A stretch of 64,000 bases of DNA from Mycobacterium sp. (GTDB lineage: Bacteria > Actinomycetota > Actinomycetes > Mycobacteriales > Mycobacteriaceae), in contig JAKFVT010000061.1 in NCBI GenBank assembly GCA_021732005.1, positions 62,001-126,000 on the forward strand, in the 5' to 3' direction. The first letter of the stretch is position 1; each line of letters starts with the position of its first letter. The notes beneath the pieces were generated by a model. That model was not told the origin of the DNA and did no database searches. It saw only the letters and a list, made by a program, of their open reading frames with translations. Of the stretch, positions 31,940 to 39,707 are shown piece after piece. The position numbers and the translations under genes were made by a program.

Positions 31940-32395
31940 TTGCCCAAGCCCCGCCCCAAGGCCCTCGACACACCGGCGACTAAGTTCATCATCAAGTGGA
32001 TGTCAAAAGGGCAGACCGCGCTGTACAAGGTCAGCAAGGGCAAGATCGGCGGCAGTTTCCTCGAAGGTGCGCCGGTGGCGCTGCTGACGACGATCGGGCG
32101 CAAGAGCGGTGAGCCGCGCGTCGCGCCGCTGCTCTTCCTCCGCGAGGGCAACCGGGTGGTGTTCGTGGCGTCCCAGGGCGGCAGCGACAAGCACCCGTTG
32201 TGGTACCTCAACCTCAAGGCGAACCCGAAGGTGAAGGTCCAGATCAAGGACGAGGTGCTCGAGCTGACCGCGCGCGATGCCACTGAGGCTGAGCGTGCCG
32301 AGTACTGGCCCAAGATGACCGCGTTCTACACGGGTTTCGAGGACTACAAGTCCTGGACCGACCGGGTGATCCCGATCGTGATTTGCGATCCGTAA
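31940..32395 (+). CDS. ddn: F420-dependent (deazaflavin) reductase, Ddn type
   Basis: 151-residue split-beta-barrel protein matching Ddn (Rv3547), which uses F420H2 to reduce quinones and nitroimidazoles. Conserved parts are FIIKWMSKGQTALYKV, VALLTTIGRKSGEPRVAPL (F420-binding) and DKHPLWYLNLKANPKVKVQI. The start is TTG (31940), preceded by GAGGAG with 6-nt spacing. The C-terminus DRVIPIVICDP is as in Ddn. A second paralogue follows 19 bp later. Which quinone or dye it reduces here is unknown. Confidence 0.92.
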   Translation: MPKPRPKALDTPATKFIIKWMSKGQTALYKVSKGKIGGSFLEGAPVALLTTIGRKSGEPRVAPLLFLREGNRVVFVASQGGSDKHPLWYLNLKANPKVKVQIKDEVLELTARDATEAERAEYWPKMTAFYTGFEDYKSWTDRVIPIVICDP

Positions 32396-32414
32396 AGCTG
32401 GGCAATTTATTGGC

Positions 32415-32870
32415 GTGAGCCAAGAGTCCCACCCCATCCGCAACTCGAGCGTGCTGGCGAAAGCCATGAAGTACTTCGCCCGAGCCCACATCGCGGTGTA
32501 TCGCCGCACCAACGGCAAGCTGGGCGCGAAGCTGCTGTGGTTTCCCGCCGCATTGCTGACGACCACCGGCCGCAAGTCGGGCCAGCCGCGCACCACCGCC
32601 ACGTTGTATCTGCAGGACGGCGAACGCATCGTGCTGCCCGCGTCCTACGGCGGGCGCAACTCGAATCCCGCGTGGTACCTCAATCTGAAGGCCGCCCCGA
32701 AGGTCGAGGTTCAGGTGCGCGGCACGGTGCGGGACATGACCGCGCGGGACGCCACCGACGACGAGCGCCGGGTGTACTGGCGCCAGCTGACGCGAATCTA
32801 CCCGCCGTACAAGGGGTATCAGGACGCCGCAGACCGGCGCATCCCGCTGGTGGTGTGCGAGCCGCTATGA
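32415..32870 (+). CDS. Second Ddn-type F420-dependent reductase
   Basis: 151-residue paralogue of the preceding gene. Shared blocks are AALLTTTGRKSGQPRTTATL (F420 site) and NPAWYLNLKAAPKVEVQV, with the same RRIPLVVCEP ending. The N-terminal helical segment differs (SVLAKAMKYFARAHIAVYRR), so the substrate side may differ. The start is GTG at 32415. It is the last gene before an inverted repeat and the convergent SDR gene; probably part of fadA5-snoaL-ddn-ddn. Two tandem copies are a local duplication by similarity, but direction and age are unknown. Confidence 0.87.
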   Translation: MSQESHPIRNSSVLAKAMKYFARAHIAVYRRTNGKLGAKLLWFPAALLTTTGRKSGQPRTTATLYLQDGERIVLPASYGGRNSNPAWYLNLKAAPKVEVQVRGTVRDMTARDATDDERRVYWRQLTRIYPPYKGYQDAADRRIPLVVCEPL

Positions 32871-32910
32871 GCCCGCCTCGCGCCGAGCGTGACACCAGCG
32901 TCCCGTTCGG

Positions 32911-32942
32911 CGTCGAGCGTCACTCTGGCGTGACGCTCGACG
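32911..32942. terminator. Hairpin between convergent ddn paralogue and SDR genes
   Basis: CGTCGAGCGTCAC (32911-32923) pairs with GTGACGCTCGACG (32930-32942), a perfect 13-bp stem with a 6-nt loop. An extra copy of the arm with two changes lies at 32881-32893. It probably ends transcription from both sides. Confidence 0.75.
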
Positions 32943-32955
32943 CGACGGGGACGTC

Positions 32956-33873
32956 TTAGGCGCCGAAGACCGGCAGCGGAGTGCGCGAGTTGGCGATCAG
33001 GTCGCTCACGACCGGGCCGAGCTCGGCGGGATCCCAGCGGGCGCCCTTGTCGATGGTCCCGCCGCGGTTCCAGCCCTCGGCCACCCGGATGATGCCGCCT
33101 TCGACCTCGAACACCTGACCGGTGACGTCTTTCGACTCGACGCTGCCGAGCCACACCACCAGAGGCGAGACGTTTTCCGGTGCCATGGCGTCGAAATCGC
33201 TGTCCTGGGTGGCCATCATGTCGGCGAACACGGTCTCGGTCATCCGGGTACGGGCCGAGGGCGCAATTGCGTTGACGGTGACGCCGAAGCGTCCCATCTC
33301 GGCTGCGGCCACCAGGGTCAGCGCGGCGATACCCGCCTTGGACGCGCTGTAGGTCGCCTGTCCGACGCTGCCCTGCAGGCCGGCACCCGAGCTGGTGTTG
33401 ATGATGCGGGCATTGAGCGTGTCCGGGCCGGCATTTCCGCTCTTTACCTGCGCGCGCCAGTACGCTCCGGCGTGCTTCATCGTGGCGAAGTGCCCCTTGA
33501 GGTGCACGGCGGTGACGGCGTCGAACTCGTCCTCGGTGGCGTTGACGAACATCCGATCCCGCACGATGCCTGCGTTGTTCACCAGCACGTCGAGCCCACC
33601 GAAGGCGTCGATGGCGGTCTGGATCAGCGCCTCGGCCTGCGCCCAGTCGGCGACGTTGGAACCGTTGGCGACGGCTTCCCCACCACCGGCGACGATTTCG
33701 TCGACCACTCCCTGTGCGGCGCTGCCGCCACCGGCCGGCGAACCGTCGAGCCCGACACCGATGTCGTTGACCACCACGCGCGCGCCTTCAGCGGCGAACG
33801 CCAGCGCGTGCGCGCGGCCGATGCCGCCGCCCGCTCCCGTCACGATGACGACACGACCGTCGAGAAGTCCCAT
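32956..33873 (-). CDS. SDR-family dehydrogenase (Rv3548c-like)
   Basis: 305-residue SDR with the glycine motif VIVTGAGGGIGRAHA at residues 8-22, NNAG in VLVNNAGIVRDR, and the active-site YSASK. It is longer than a classical SDR because of a 40-residue tail (VEGGIIRVAEGWNRGG onward). A related layout occurs in the dehydrogenase part of peroxisomal multifunctional enzymes, so it may oxidise a 3-hydroxyacyl-CoA; the substrate is not known. Start at MGLLDGR (33873), preceded by GGAGAC. It follows the Rv3549c-type SDR and is likely read from the KstR2 box at 34682. Confidence 0.88.
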   Translation of the reverse strand: MGLLDGRVVIVTGAGGGIGRAHALAFAAEGARVVVNDIGVGLDGSPAGGGSAAQGVVDEIVAGGGEAVANGSNVADWAQAEALIQTAIDAFGGLDVLVNNAGIVRDRMFVNATEDEFDAVTAVHLKGHFATMKHAGAYWRAQVKSGNAGPDTLNARIINTSSGAGLQGSVGQATYSASKAGIAALTLVAAAEMGRFGVTVNAIAPSARTRMTETVFADMMATQDSDFDAMAPENVSPLVVWLGSVESKDVTGQVFEVEGGIIRVAEGWNRGGTIDKGARWDPAELGPVVSDLIANSRTPLPVFGA

Positions 33874-33886
33874 TGACGTTGTCTCC

Positions 33887-34666
33887 TTATTTGATGTCGG
33901 CAGTGGTGGTCGACAGGTAGTGCGGCGGTTCCCCGCCACCATGTACCTCCAGCGACGCACCACTGATGTAGGACGCCGCAGGCGAGGCGAGAAACGCTGT
34001 GGCCCAACCGATGTCCTCGGGCTTGGCCAGCCGGCCCAGCGGCACGTTCTTGGATATCGCCGCGATGGATTCGGCGTCACCGTAGAAGAGTTCGGACTGT
34101 TCGGTCTCGACCATGCCGACGACGACGGAGTTGACGCGGACCTTCGGCGCCCATTCCACGGCGAGCGTGGTCGTCATGCTTTCCATGCCGGCCTTGGCCG
34201 CCCCGTAGGCGACGGTACCCGGCGTCGGCCGTCGGCCGCTCACGCTGGTGATGTTGATGATCGAGCCACCGGAGTCCTGGGCTTGCATCACCGCATTGGC
34301 ATGCTGCGAGACCGACAGCGCACCAAGGAGATTGAGCTCCACGATCTTGGTGCTGAACTTCGCCGAGGCATCGGCCGCGAGTACATAGGGTGAGCCGCCC
34401 GCATTGTTGACGACAACGTCGAGGCGCCCATGGTCGGCGACGATCCCGTCGATGAGAGCTTTGACGGCCTCGTCGTCGCGGATGTCGCATGCCCTGAACT
34501 CGTACGGCGACCCGTCAACCGGCCGTCGGGCGCACGTGATGACGGTGGCGCCCTGCGCGGCGAAGACGGCGCTGATTCCGGCGCCGACACCTCGCACACC
34601 CCCCGTCACCAGGACGACAGAGGCGCTCAATTGCAGGTTGATACCGCTGTCAGCCGCTTCGGTCAC
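33887..34666 (-). CDS. SDR-family dehydrogenase (Rv3549c-like)
   Basis: 259-residue classical SDR: VVLVTGGVRGVGAGISAVF glycine motif, VVVNNAGGSPYV, and the catalytic YGAAK following SVSGRRP. It is expected to act on a hydroxyl/keto group of a ring C/D intermediate, by its place in the KstR2 region, but the step is not assigned. Start is GTG at 34666. First gene of a two-SDR operon, divergent from echA20 across the KstR2 box. Confidence 0.88.
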   Translation of the reverse strand: MTEAADSGINLQLSASVVLVTGGVRGVGAGISAVFAAQGATVITCARRPVDGSPYEFRACDIRDDEAVKALIDGIVADHGRLDVVVNNAGGSPYVLAADASAKFSTKIVELNLLGALSVSQHANAVMQAQDSGGSIINITSVSGRRPTPGTVAYGAAKAGMESMTTTLAVEWAPKVRVNSVVVGMVETEQSELFYGDAESIAAISKNVPLGRLAKPEDIGWATAFLASPAASYISGASLEVHGGGEPPHYLSTTTADIK

Positions 34667-34681
34667 TGTGCTAGCGTACCA

Positions 34682-34695
34682 AGCAAGTGCTTGCT
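34682..34695. promoter_or_regulatory. KstR2 operator
   Basis: AGCAAGTGCTTGCT fits the known KstR2 motif AnCAAGnnCTTGnT perfectly. It lies between the divergent SDR (GTG 34666) and echA20 (ATG 34735). Confidence 0.9.
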
Positions 34696-34734
34696 TAGGT
34701 ATTCACCCCGTCAGGAAGTGGCCCAGGTATCCCG

Positions 34735-35490
34735 ATGACCATCACCACCAGCACCGTCGAACCGGGCATCGTCGCCGTCACGGTGAACTACCCGCCCGTC
34801 AACGCGATCCCCTCCCGTGGCTGGTTCGAGCTCGGTGACGCCATCACCGCGGCAGGCCGCGACATGAACACCCACGTGGTGATCCTGCGCGCGGAGGGCC
34901 GTGGCTTCAACGCCGGTGTCGACATCAAGGAGATGCAGAACACCGAGGGGTTCACCGCACTGATCGACGCCAACCGCGGGTGCTTCCACGCGTTCCGCGC
35001 CGTGTACGAGTGCGAGGTGCCAGTGGTCGCGGCCGTCAACGGATTCTGTGTCGGCGGCGGCATCGGACTGGTCGGCAACTCTGATGTGATCGTCGCTTCC
35101 GACGACGCGAAGTTCGGCCTGCCCGAGGTGGAGCGCGGCGCACTGGGCGCGGCCACCCACCTGTCCAGGCTGGTGCCCCAGCACATGATGCGCCGGCTGT
35201 TCTTCACCGCCGCGACGGTGAGCGCCGAGACGCTGCACCACTTCGGCTCGGTGCACGAGGTGGTGCCGCGCGCCGATCTCGACGAGGCAGCACTGCGGGT
35301 GGCACGCGACATCGCCTCCAAGGACACCCGGGTGATCCGCGCCGCCAAGGAGGCGCTGAACTTCATCGACATCCAGCCGGTCAATGCGCGGTACCGGATG
35401 GAGCAGGGCTTCACGTTCGAACTGAACCTGGCCGGCGTCTCCGATAAGCACCGCGACGCATTCGCCGGAACCGACAAGGGATCGAAATAG
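34735..35490 (+). CDS. echA20: Steroid ring D hydrolase/enoyl-CoA hydratase family EchA20
   Basis: 251-residue crotonase-fold protein matching EchA20 (Rv3550), which opens ring D of the hydrindane-type CoA intermediate HIEC-CoA. The oxyanion-hole glycines are in LRAEGRGFNAGVDIKEMQ (near residue 55) and GFCVGGGIGLVGNSDV (near 105). The C-terminal helix and the AKFGLPEVERGALG segment are as in the family. First gene of echA20-ipdA-ipdB-ipdC, reading from the KstR2 box 39 bp upstream; ipdA starts 1 bp after its stop. Confidence 0.94.
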   Translation: MTITTSTVEPGIVAVTVNYPPVNAIPSRGWFELGDAITAAGRDMNTHVVILRAEGRGFNAGVDIKEMQNTEGFTALIDANRGCFHAFRAVYECEVPVVAAVNGFCVGGGIGLVGNSDVIVASDDAKFGLPEVERGALGAATHLSRLVPQHMMRRLFFTAATVSAETLHHFGSVHEVVPRADLDEAALRVARDIASKDTRVIRAAKEALNFIDIQPVNARYRMEQGFTFELNLAGVSDKHRDAFAGTDKGSK

Positions 35491-35491
35491 C

Positions 35492-36370
35492 ATGGCAGAC
35501 AAGCGGACAACGCTCGAAGAGGCCGTCTCGGTCGTCGAAAGCGGGATGACGATCGGCATCGGCGGCTGGGGCTCCCGGCGCAAGCCGATGGCCCTCGTGC
35601 GCGCCTTGTTGCGCACCGACGCCACCGATCTGACCGTCGTCACCTACGGCGGCCCCGACCTCGGTCTGCTGTGCTCGGCAGGCAAGGTCAAGAAGGTGTA
35701 CTACGGCTTCGTGTCATTGGACTCGCCGCCGTTCTACGACCCGTGGTTCGCCAAGGCCCGCACGACGGGTGCGATCGAGGCACGCGAGATGGACGAGGGC
35801 ATGCTGCGCTGCGGTCTGCAGGCCGCGGCCCAGCGGCTGCCGTTCCTGCCGATCCGCGCGGGACTGGGCAGTGACGTGCGGGCGTTCTGGGGTGACGAGC
35901 TCAAGACCGTCAAATCGCCCTACCCCACCGGTAGTGGCTACGAAGAACTGGTCGCCATGCCCGCACTGAACCTGGACGTCGCGTTGGTGCACCTCAATCT
36001 CGGTGACGCACAAGGCAATGCCGCGTACACCGGCATCGACCCGTACTTCGACGACCTGTTCCTGATGTCGGCGCAGAAGCGGGTCATGTCGGTGGAGAAG
36101 GTGGTGCCGACCGACGAGCTGGTGAAATCGGTGCCGCCGCAGGCGCTCCTGATCAATCGGATGATGGTCGACACGGTCGTCGAGGCGCCCAATGGTGCGC
36201 ACTTCACCACGGCCGAGCCGGACTACCGTCGCGACGAGAAGTTCCAGCGGCACTACGCCGAGGCCGCCGCAACCGACGAGACGTGGGCCCAGTTCGTGTC
36301 GACCTACCTGTCGGGCAGCGAAGACGATTACCAAGCCGCAGTGCGCAAGTTCAAGGAGGAGCAAGCATGA
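35492..36370 (+). CDS. ipdA: COCHEA-CoA hydrolase subunit IpdA
   Basis: 292-residue alpha subunit of a CoA-transferase-fold hydrolase that opens ring C of COCHEA-CoA. It matches IpdA (Rv3551). Landmarks are the N-terminal SGMTIGIGGWGSRRKPMALV, ALNLDVALVHLNLGDAQGNA near residue 155, and VEKVVPTDEL. It overlaps ipdB by 4 nt, so the two subunits are translated together. Despite the fold, the enzyme is described as a hydrolase rather than a transferase. Confidence 0.95.
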   Translation: MADKRTTLEEAVSVVESGMTIGIGGWGSRRKPMALVRALLRTDATDLTVVTYGGPDLGLLCSAGKVKKVYYGFVSLDSPPFYDPWFAKARTTGAIEAREMDEGMLRCGLQAAAQRLPFLPIRAGLGSDVRAFWGDELKTVKSPYPTGSGYEELVAMPALNLDVALVHLNLGDAQGNAAYTGIDPYFDDLFLMSAQKRVMSVEKVVPTDELVKSVPPQALLINRMMVDTVVEAPNGAHFTTAEPDYRRDEKFQRHYAEAAATDETWAQFVSTYLSGSEDDYQAAVRKFKEEQA

Positions 36371-37113
36371 TCTCCGCGTCTCGCGCCGAGGTGTGCGCCG
36401 TCGCCTGCGCGGAATTGTTCCGTGACGCAGGCGAAATCATGGTCAGCCCGATGGCCAACATGGTGTCGATCGGTGCAAGGTTGGCCCGGCTGACGTTTTC
36501 CCCCGACATCCTGCTGACCGACGGCGAAGCGCGCATCCTCGCCGACACCCCGGCGATGGGCGCCACCGGAGCCATCGAGGGCTGGATGCCGTTCGGCCGC
36601 GTCTTCGAGACGCTCGCCTGGGGGCGTCGCCATGTGGTGATGGGCGCCAACCAGATCGACCGCTACGGCAACCAGAACCTGTCCGCCTTCGGTCCGTTGC
36701 AGCATCCGACCCGTCAGATGTTCGGCGTGCGCGGCGCTCCGGGTAACACCATCAACCACGCCACCAGCTACTGGGTCGGCAACCATTCCAAGCGGGTGTT
36801 CGGCGAGAGCGTCGACATCGTCTCCGGAATCGGCTGGGACAAGGTCGATCCGGACAATCCCGCCTACCGCTTCATGAACGTCTACCGGGTGGTGACCAAC
36901 CTCGGTGTGTTCGACTTCAACGGACCCGAGCACCAGATGCGAGCGGTGTCACTGCATCCGGGCGTGGCGCCCGAGCAGGTCGCCGAGAACACCTCGTTCG
37001 AGGTGCACGGCCTTGGCGAGGCCGAGACCTCCCGCCTGCCCTCCGGCGAGGAGCAGAAGCTGCTGCAAGAAGTCATCGACCCGAAATCTTTGCGGGACAA
37101 AGAAGTCCGATGA
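36367..37113 (+). CDS. ipdB: COCHEA-CoA hydrolase subunit IpdB
   Basis: 248-residue beta subunit of the IpdAB complex (Rv3552 type), carrying most active-site residues of this CoA-transferase-fold hydrolase. Visible features are ARILADTPAMGATGAIEGWM near residue 60 and HVVMGANQIDRYGNQNLSAF near 95. The ATG overlaps the ipdA stop. It ends 28 bp before ipdC. Control is through the KstR2 box upstream of echA20. Confidence 0.95.
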   Translation: MISASRAEVCAVACAELFRDAGEIMVSPMANMVSIGARLARLTFSPDILLTDGEARILADTPAMGATGAIEGWMPFGRVFETLAWGRRHVVMGANQIDRYGNQNLSAFGPLQHPTRQMFGVRGAPGNTINHATSYWVGNHSKRVFGESVDIVSGIGWDKVDPDNPAYRFMNVYRVVTNLGVFDFNGPEHQMRAVSLHPGVAPEQVAENTSFEVHGLGEAETSRLPSGEEQKLLQEVIDPKSLRDKEVR

Positions 37114-37141
37114 GCACTTGCGCGAAGAGCAGAGGGCCCCG

Positions 37142-38206
37142 ATGACCGCTCACCTGAAGACCCCGCTGACCGAGCTGATCGGCATCGAACACCCGGTGGT
37201 ACAGACCGGCATGGGCTGGGTGGCCGGCGCCCGGCTGGTCTCGGCCACGTCCAACGCTGGCGGCCTCGGCATCCTCGCCTCGGCGACGATGACGATCGAC
37301 GAGCTGGCGGCGGCCATCCGCAAGGTCAAGGCCACCACGGACAAGCCCTTCGGCGTCAACATCCGGGCCGACGGCGCAGACGCCGGCGACCGGGTCGACC
37401 TGATGATCCGGGAGGGTGTCAAGGTGGCGTCGTTCGCCCTGGCGCCCAAGCAGGAGCTGATCGCGAAGCTCAAAGAGGCCGGCTCCGTGGTGATTCCGTC
37501 GGTCGGCGCGGCCAAGCATGCTCGTAAGGTGGCCGGCTGGGGCGCCGACGCGGTGATCGTGCAGGGCGGCGAGGGCGGCGGCCACACCGGCCCGGTCGCG
37601 ACCACCTTGCTGCTGCCTTCGGTGCTCGACGCCGTCGACATCCCGGTGATCGCCGCCGGCGGTTTCTTCGACGGACGCGGTCTGGCCGCGGCGCTGTCCT
37701 ATGGCGCCGCGGGGGTGGCGATGGGAACCCGCTTCCTGCTGACCTCGGATTCGACTGTGCCCGAGGAAATCAAGCAGCGGTACCTCACGGCCGCGCTGGA
37801 CGGCACCGTGGTGTCCACCCGGGTCGACGGCATGCCGCACCGGGTTCTGCGCACCGAACTCGTCGAGAAACTCGAGAGCGGCTCACCGATCCGCGGTTTC
37901 ACCGCCGCCGTACGTAATGCGGCCAAGTTCAAGAAGATGTCGCAGATGACGTGGGCGGGGATGATCCGCGACGGCCTGGCGATGCGCCACGGTAAAGACC
38001 TCACCTGGTCGCAGGTGCTGATGGCCGCCAATACCCCGATGCTGCTGAAGGCCGGTCTGGTCGAAGGCAACACCGAGGCGGGTGTGCTGGCCTCCGGGCA
38101 GGTCGCCGGGATCATCGAGAACCTGCCGTCGTGCGCCGAGCTGGTCGACACCATCGTCACCGACGCCATCAAGCACTTGCAGTCGGCCAACTCCTACATC
38201 GTGTAA
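37142..38206 (+). CDS. ipdC: Flavin-dependent reductase IpdC
   Basis: 354-residue nitronate monooxygenase/2-nitropropane-dioxygenase-fold flavoprotein matching IpdC (Rv3553), which acts on 5-OH-HIC-CoA in the ring C/D pathway. FMN-contacting motifs are VQTGMGWVAGARLVSATSNA near residue 19, QGGEGGGHTGPV near 141 and GFFDGRGLAAALSYGAAGV near 175. The ATG at 37142 is taken after GAGCAGAGGG. In M. tuberculosis the next gene is a ferredoxin (fdxB); here a SatD-like gene follows. Confidence 0.94.
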   Translation: MTAHLKTPLTELIGIEHPVVQTGMGWVAGARLVSATSNAGGLGILASATMTIDELAAAIRKVKATTDKPFGVNIRADGADAGDRVDLMIREGVKVASFALAPKQELIAKLKEAGSVVIPSVGAAKHARKVAGWGADAVIVQGGEGGGHTGPVATTLLLPSVLDAVDIPVIAAGGFFDGRGLAAALSYGAAGVAMGTRFLLTSDSTVPEEIKQRYLTAALDGTVVSTRVDGMPHRVLRTELVEKLESGSPIRGFTAAVRNAAKFKKMSQMTWAGMIRDGLAMRHGKDLTWSQVLMAANTPMLLKAGLVEGNTEAGVLASGQVAGIIENLPSCAELVDTIVTDAIKHLQSANSYIV

Positions 38207-38249
38207 AGCTATACACTTCATTCTGGTGAAATGAAGCTATAATCTTCAT
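38207..38249 (+). promoter_or_regulatory. Leaderless promoter with direct repeats before the SatD-like gene
   Basis: Two 15-nt direct repeats differing at two positions (38207-38221 and 38235-38249) begin AGCTATA and end CTTCAT. The second abuts the ATG at 38250. TATAAT (38238-38243) is a consensus -10 placed 6 nt before that ATG. A shortened third copy (38264-38277) lies inside the gene. The area is strikingly AT-rich for this genome. Confidence 0.65.
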
Positions 38250-38891
38250 ATGTCTGAAGTGAAGGTTATCGCTTCATCGTGGCAGGCGGCTCTGATCGGC
38301 GACGTCGTCGACTCCCGCCACGCCGCAGACCGCGCGGACCTGCACCGACGCGTCACCTACGCGCTCGGCGAAGTCGTCGCGGACCCTCCCGCATTCACGG
38401 TCGGGGACGAGTTCCAGGGCAGCTATCCGACCGTCGGCGCCGCGATCGACGCCGCGCTGACCGTGCGTTTGGCGCTCGATCCCGACATCGACGTGCGCTT
38501 CGGCATCGGCTGGGGCGAGATGACCGTGCTCGACTCCGACACCGGCATTCAGGACGGCCCCGGATGGTGGTCGGCCCGGGAAGCCATCGAGTGGACGGCG
38601 GCCGCCCAGCAGCAGCCTGCCCTCGCGACGGTGCGCACCGCCTACCGACGCCACGGCGACACCGGGCCCGACCCCGACGCCGTCAACGCCGCCCTGTTGT
38701 GTCGGGACCACCTGCTTGGATCGATGGATGCCCGGTCCCTTCGGCTACTGCGGGGACTGCTCGACCACAAGACGAAGAAGGAACTGGCGGCCATGGAAGG
38801 GATCAGCGCATCGGCGGTGTCCCAGCGGACCGCACGCGATGGACTGGATCTGCTGGTGCTGGCTGCCGAACAGCTGAGGGCCGTCCAATGA
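38250..38891 (+). CDS. SatD-family-like protein with C-terminal helix-turn-helix
   Basis: 213-residue protein with a SatD-type N-terminal region (SWQAALIGDVVDSRHAADRA; FTVGDEFQGSYPTVGAAID; GIGWGEMTVLDSDTGIQDGPGW, split here for reference). The last 55 residues resemble a sigma-like/LuxR-like helix-turn-helix (KKELAAMEGISASAVSQRTA). It may bind its own promoter, which has 15-nt direct repeats. A membrane protein gene overlaps its stop by 4 nt, so the pair probably works together. SatD-family function is not well defined. No KstR or KstR2 box is seen here. Confidence 0.75.
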   Translation: MSEVKVIASSWQAALIGDVVDSRHAADRADLHRRVTYALGEVVADPPAFTVGDEFQGSYPTVGAAIDAALTVRLALDPDIDVRFGIGWGEMTVLDSDTGIQDGPGWWSAREAIEWTAAAQQQPALATVRTAYRRHGDTGPDPDAVNAALLCRDHLLGSMDARSLRLLRGLLDHKTKKELAAMEGISASAVSQRTARDGLDLLVLAAEQLRAVQ

Positions 38892-39661
38892 GCGGCGTCG
38901 CCGTGTTCCTGATCGCCGTCGGATGCGCCGACATCGTGCGCAGGCTGACCCAGCGCCGATGGCCGGCCGTCGTCACGGGCCCGGCTGTCGCGGTGCTCAC
39001 GGCCGGACTGTGCGGGCTGCTGCATCTCGGTGATCTCCTCCTGGTCGGTATCGCCGCGGCGGCGTCGGCGGCGTGGGGACTGTCATGCACCCGTGCCGAA
39101 CGCGCCGGGGGCCGCTGGCAGGTGGCGCCGCTGGTGTTGTTCGGCGCGATTCTGACGGTGCTGATCCTGCTGTCCGGACTGGGTTCGCCGGTGGCCGGCC
39201 CGGTCAAGGCGTGGCTTGAGTGGGCCCCGGTGACCGCGACCGATCCGACCCGAATCCTGTTGGCGCTCGGCGTGATTCTGCTGCAGCTGGTGACCGGTAA
39301 CCAACTTGTCCGTCTCCTGCTGGGATCGGTGGGCTCGGTCAAGCCCGTCGGCGAGCCGCAGCCATCCGACAAGTTGAAGGGCGGGCGGCTACTCGGCCCG
39401 ATGGAACGACTCCTGATCCTCGGGCTGGCCCTGGCCGGGCAGCTGGCCGCCGCGACCGCGGTGGTGGCGGCCAAGAGCATCATCCGGTTCCCGGAGATCA
39501 ACGCTCAAAAGGCCAGGGAGAATGGCGGAATTGGGGCCGGCGGACAGGAGCGCAGCGACCCGGGAATCGGAATCGACGACGTCACCGAGTACTTTCTGGT
39601 GGGCAGTTTCGCCAGCTGGATCGTGGCGCTCGGTGGCCTCGCCCTGACCGGTCTCGGTTAG
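38888..39661 (+). CDS. Multi-pass membrane protein paired with the SatD-like gene
   Basis: 257-residue protein with about six predicted membrane segments: VAVFLIAVGCADIV; AVAVLTAGLCGLL and LLLVGIAAAASAAWGL; VLFGAILTVLILLSGL; ILLALGVILLQLV; LLILGLALAGQLAAATAVV; and a C-terminal SWIVALGGLALTGL. A hydrophilic loop (INAQKARENGGIGAGG onward) separates the last two. No known transporter motif is visible. The ATG overlaps the SatD-like stop. Function unknown; it may be the membrane partner controlled by or sensing with the SatD-like protein. Confidence 0.75.
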   Translation: MSGVAVFLIAVGCADIVRRLTQRRWPAVVTGPAVAVLTAGLCGLLHLGDLLLVGIAAAASAAWGLSCTRAERAGGRWQVAPLVLFGAILTVLILLSGLGSPVAGPVKAWLEWAPVTATDPTRILLALGVILLQLVTGNQLVRLLLGSVGSVKPVGEPQPSDKLKGGRLLGPMERLLILGLALAGQLAAATAVVAAKSIIRFPEINAQKARENGGIGAGGQERSDPGIGIDDVTEYFLVGSFASWIVALGGLALTGLG

Positions 39662-39707
39662 CCGAATCGCCGTCGCGGGACGGCGTCGGCGTCATACGTT
39701 GTGCACC

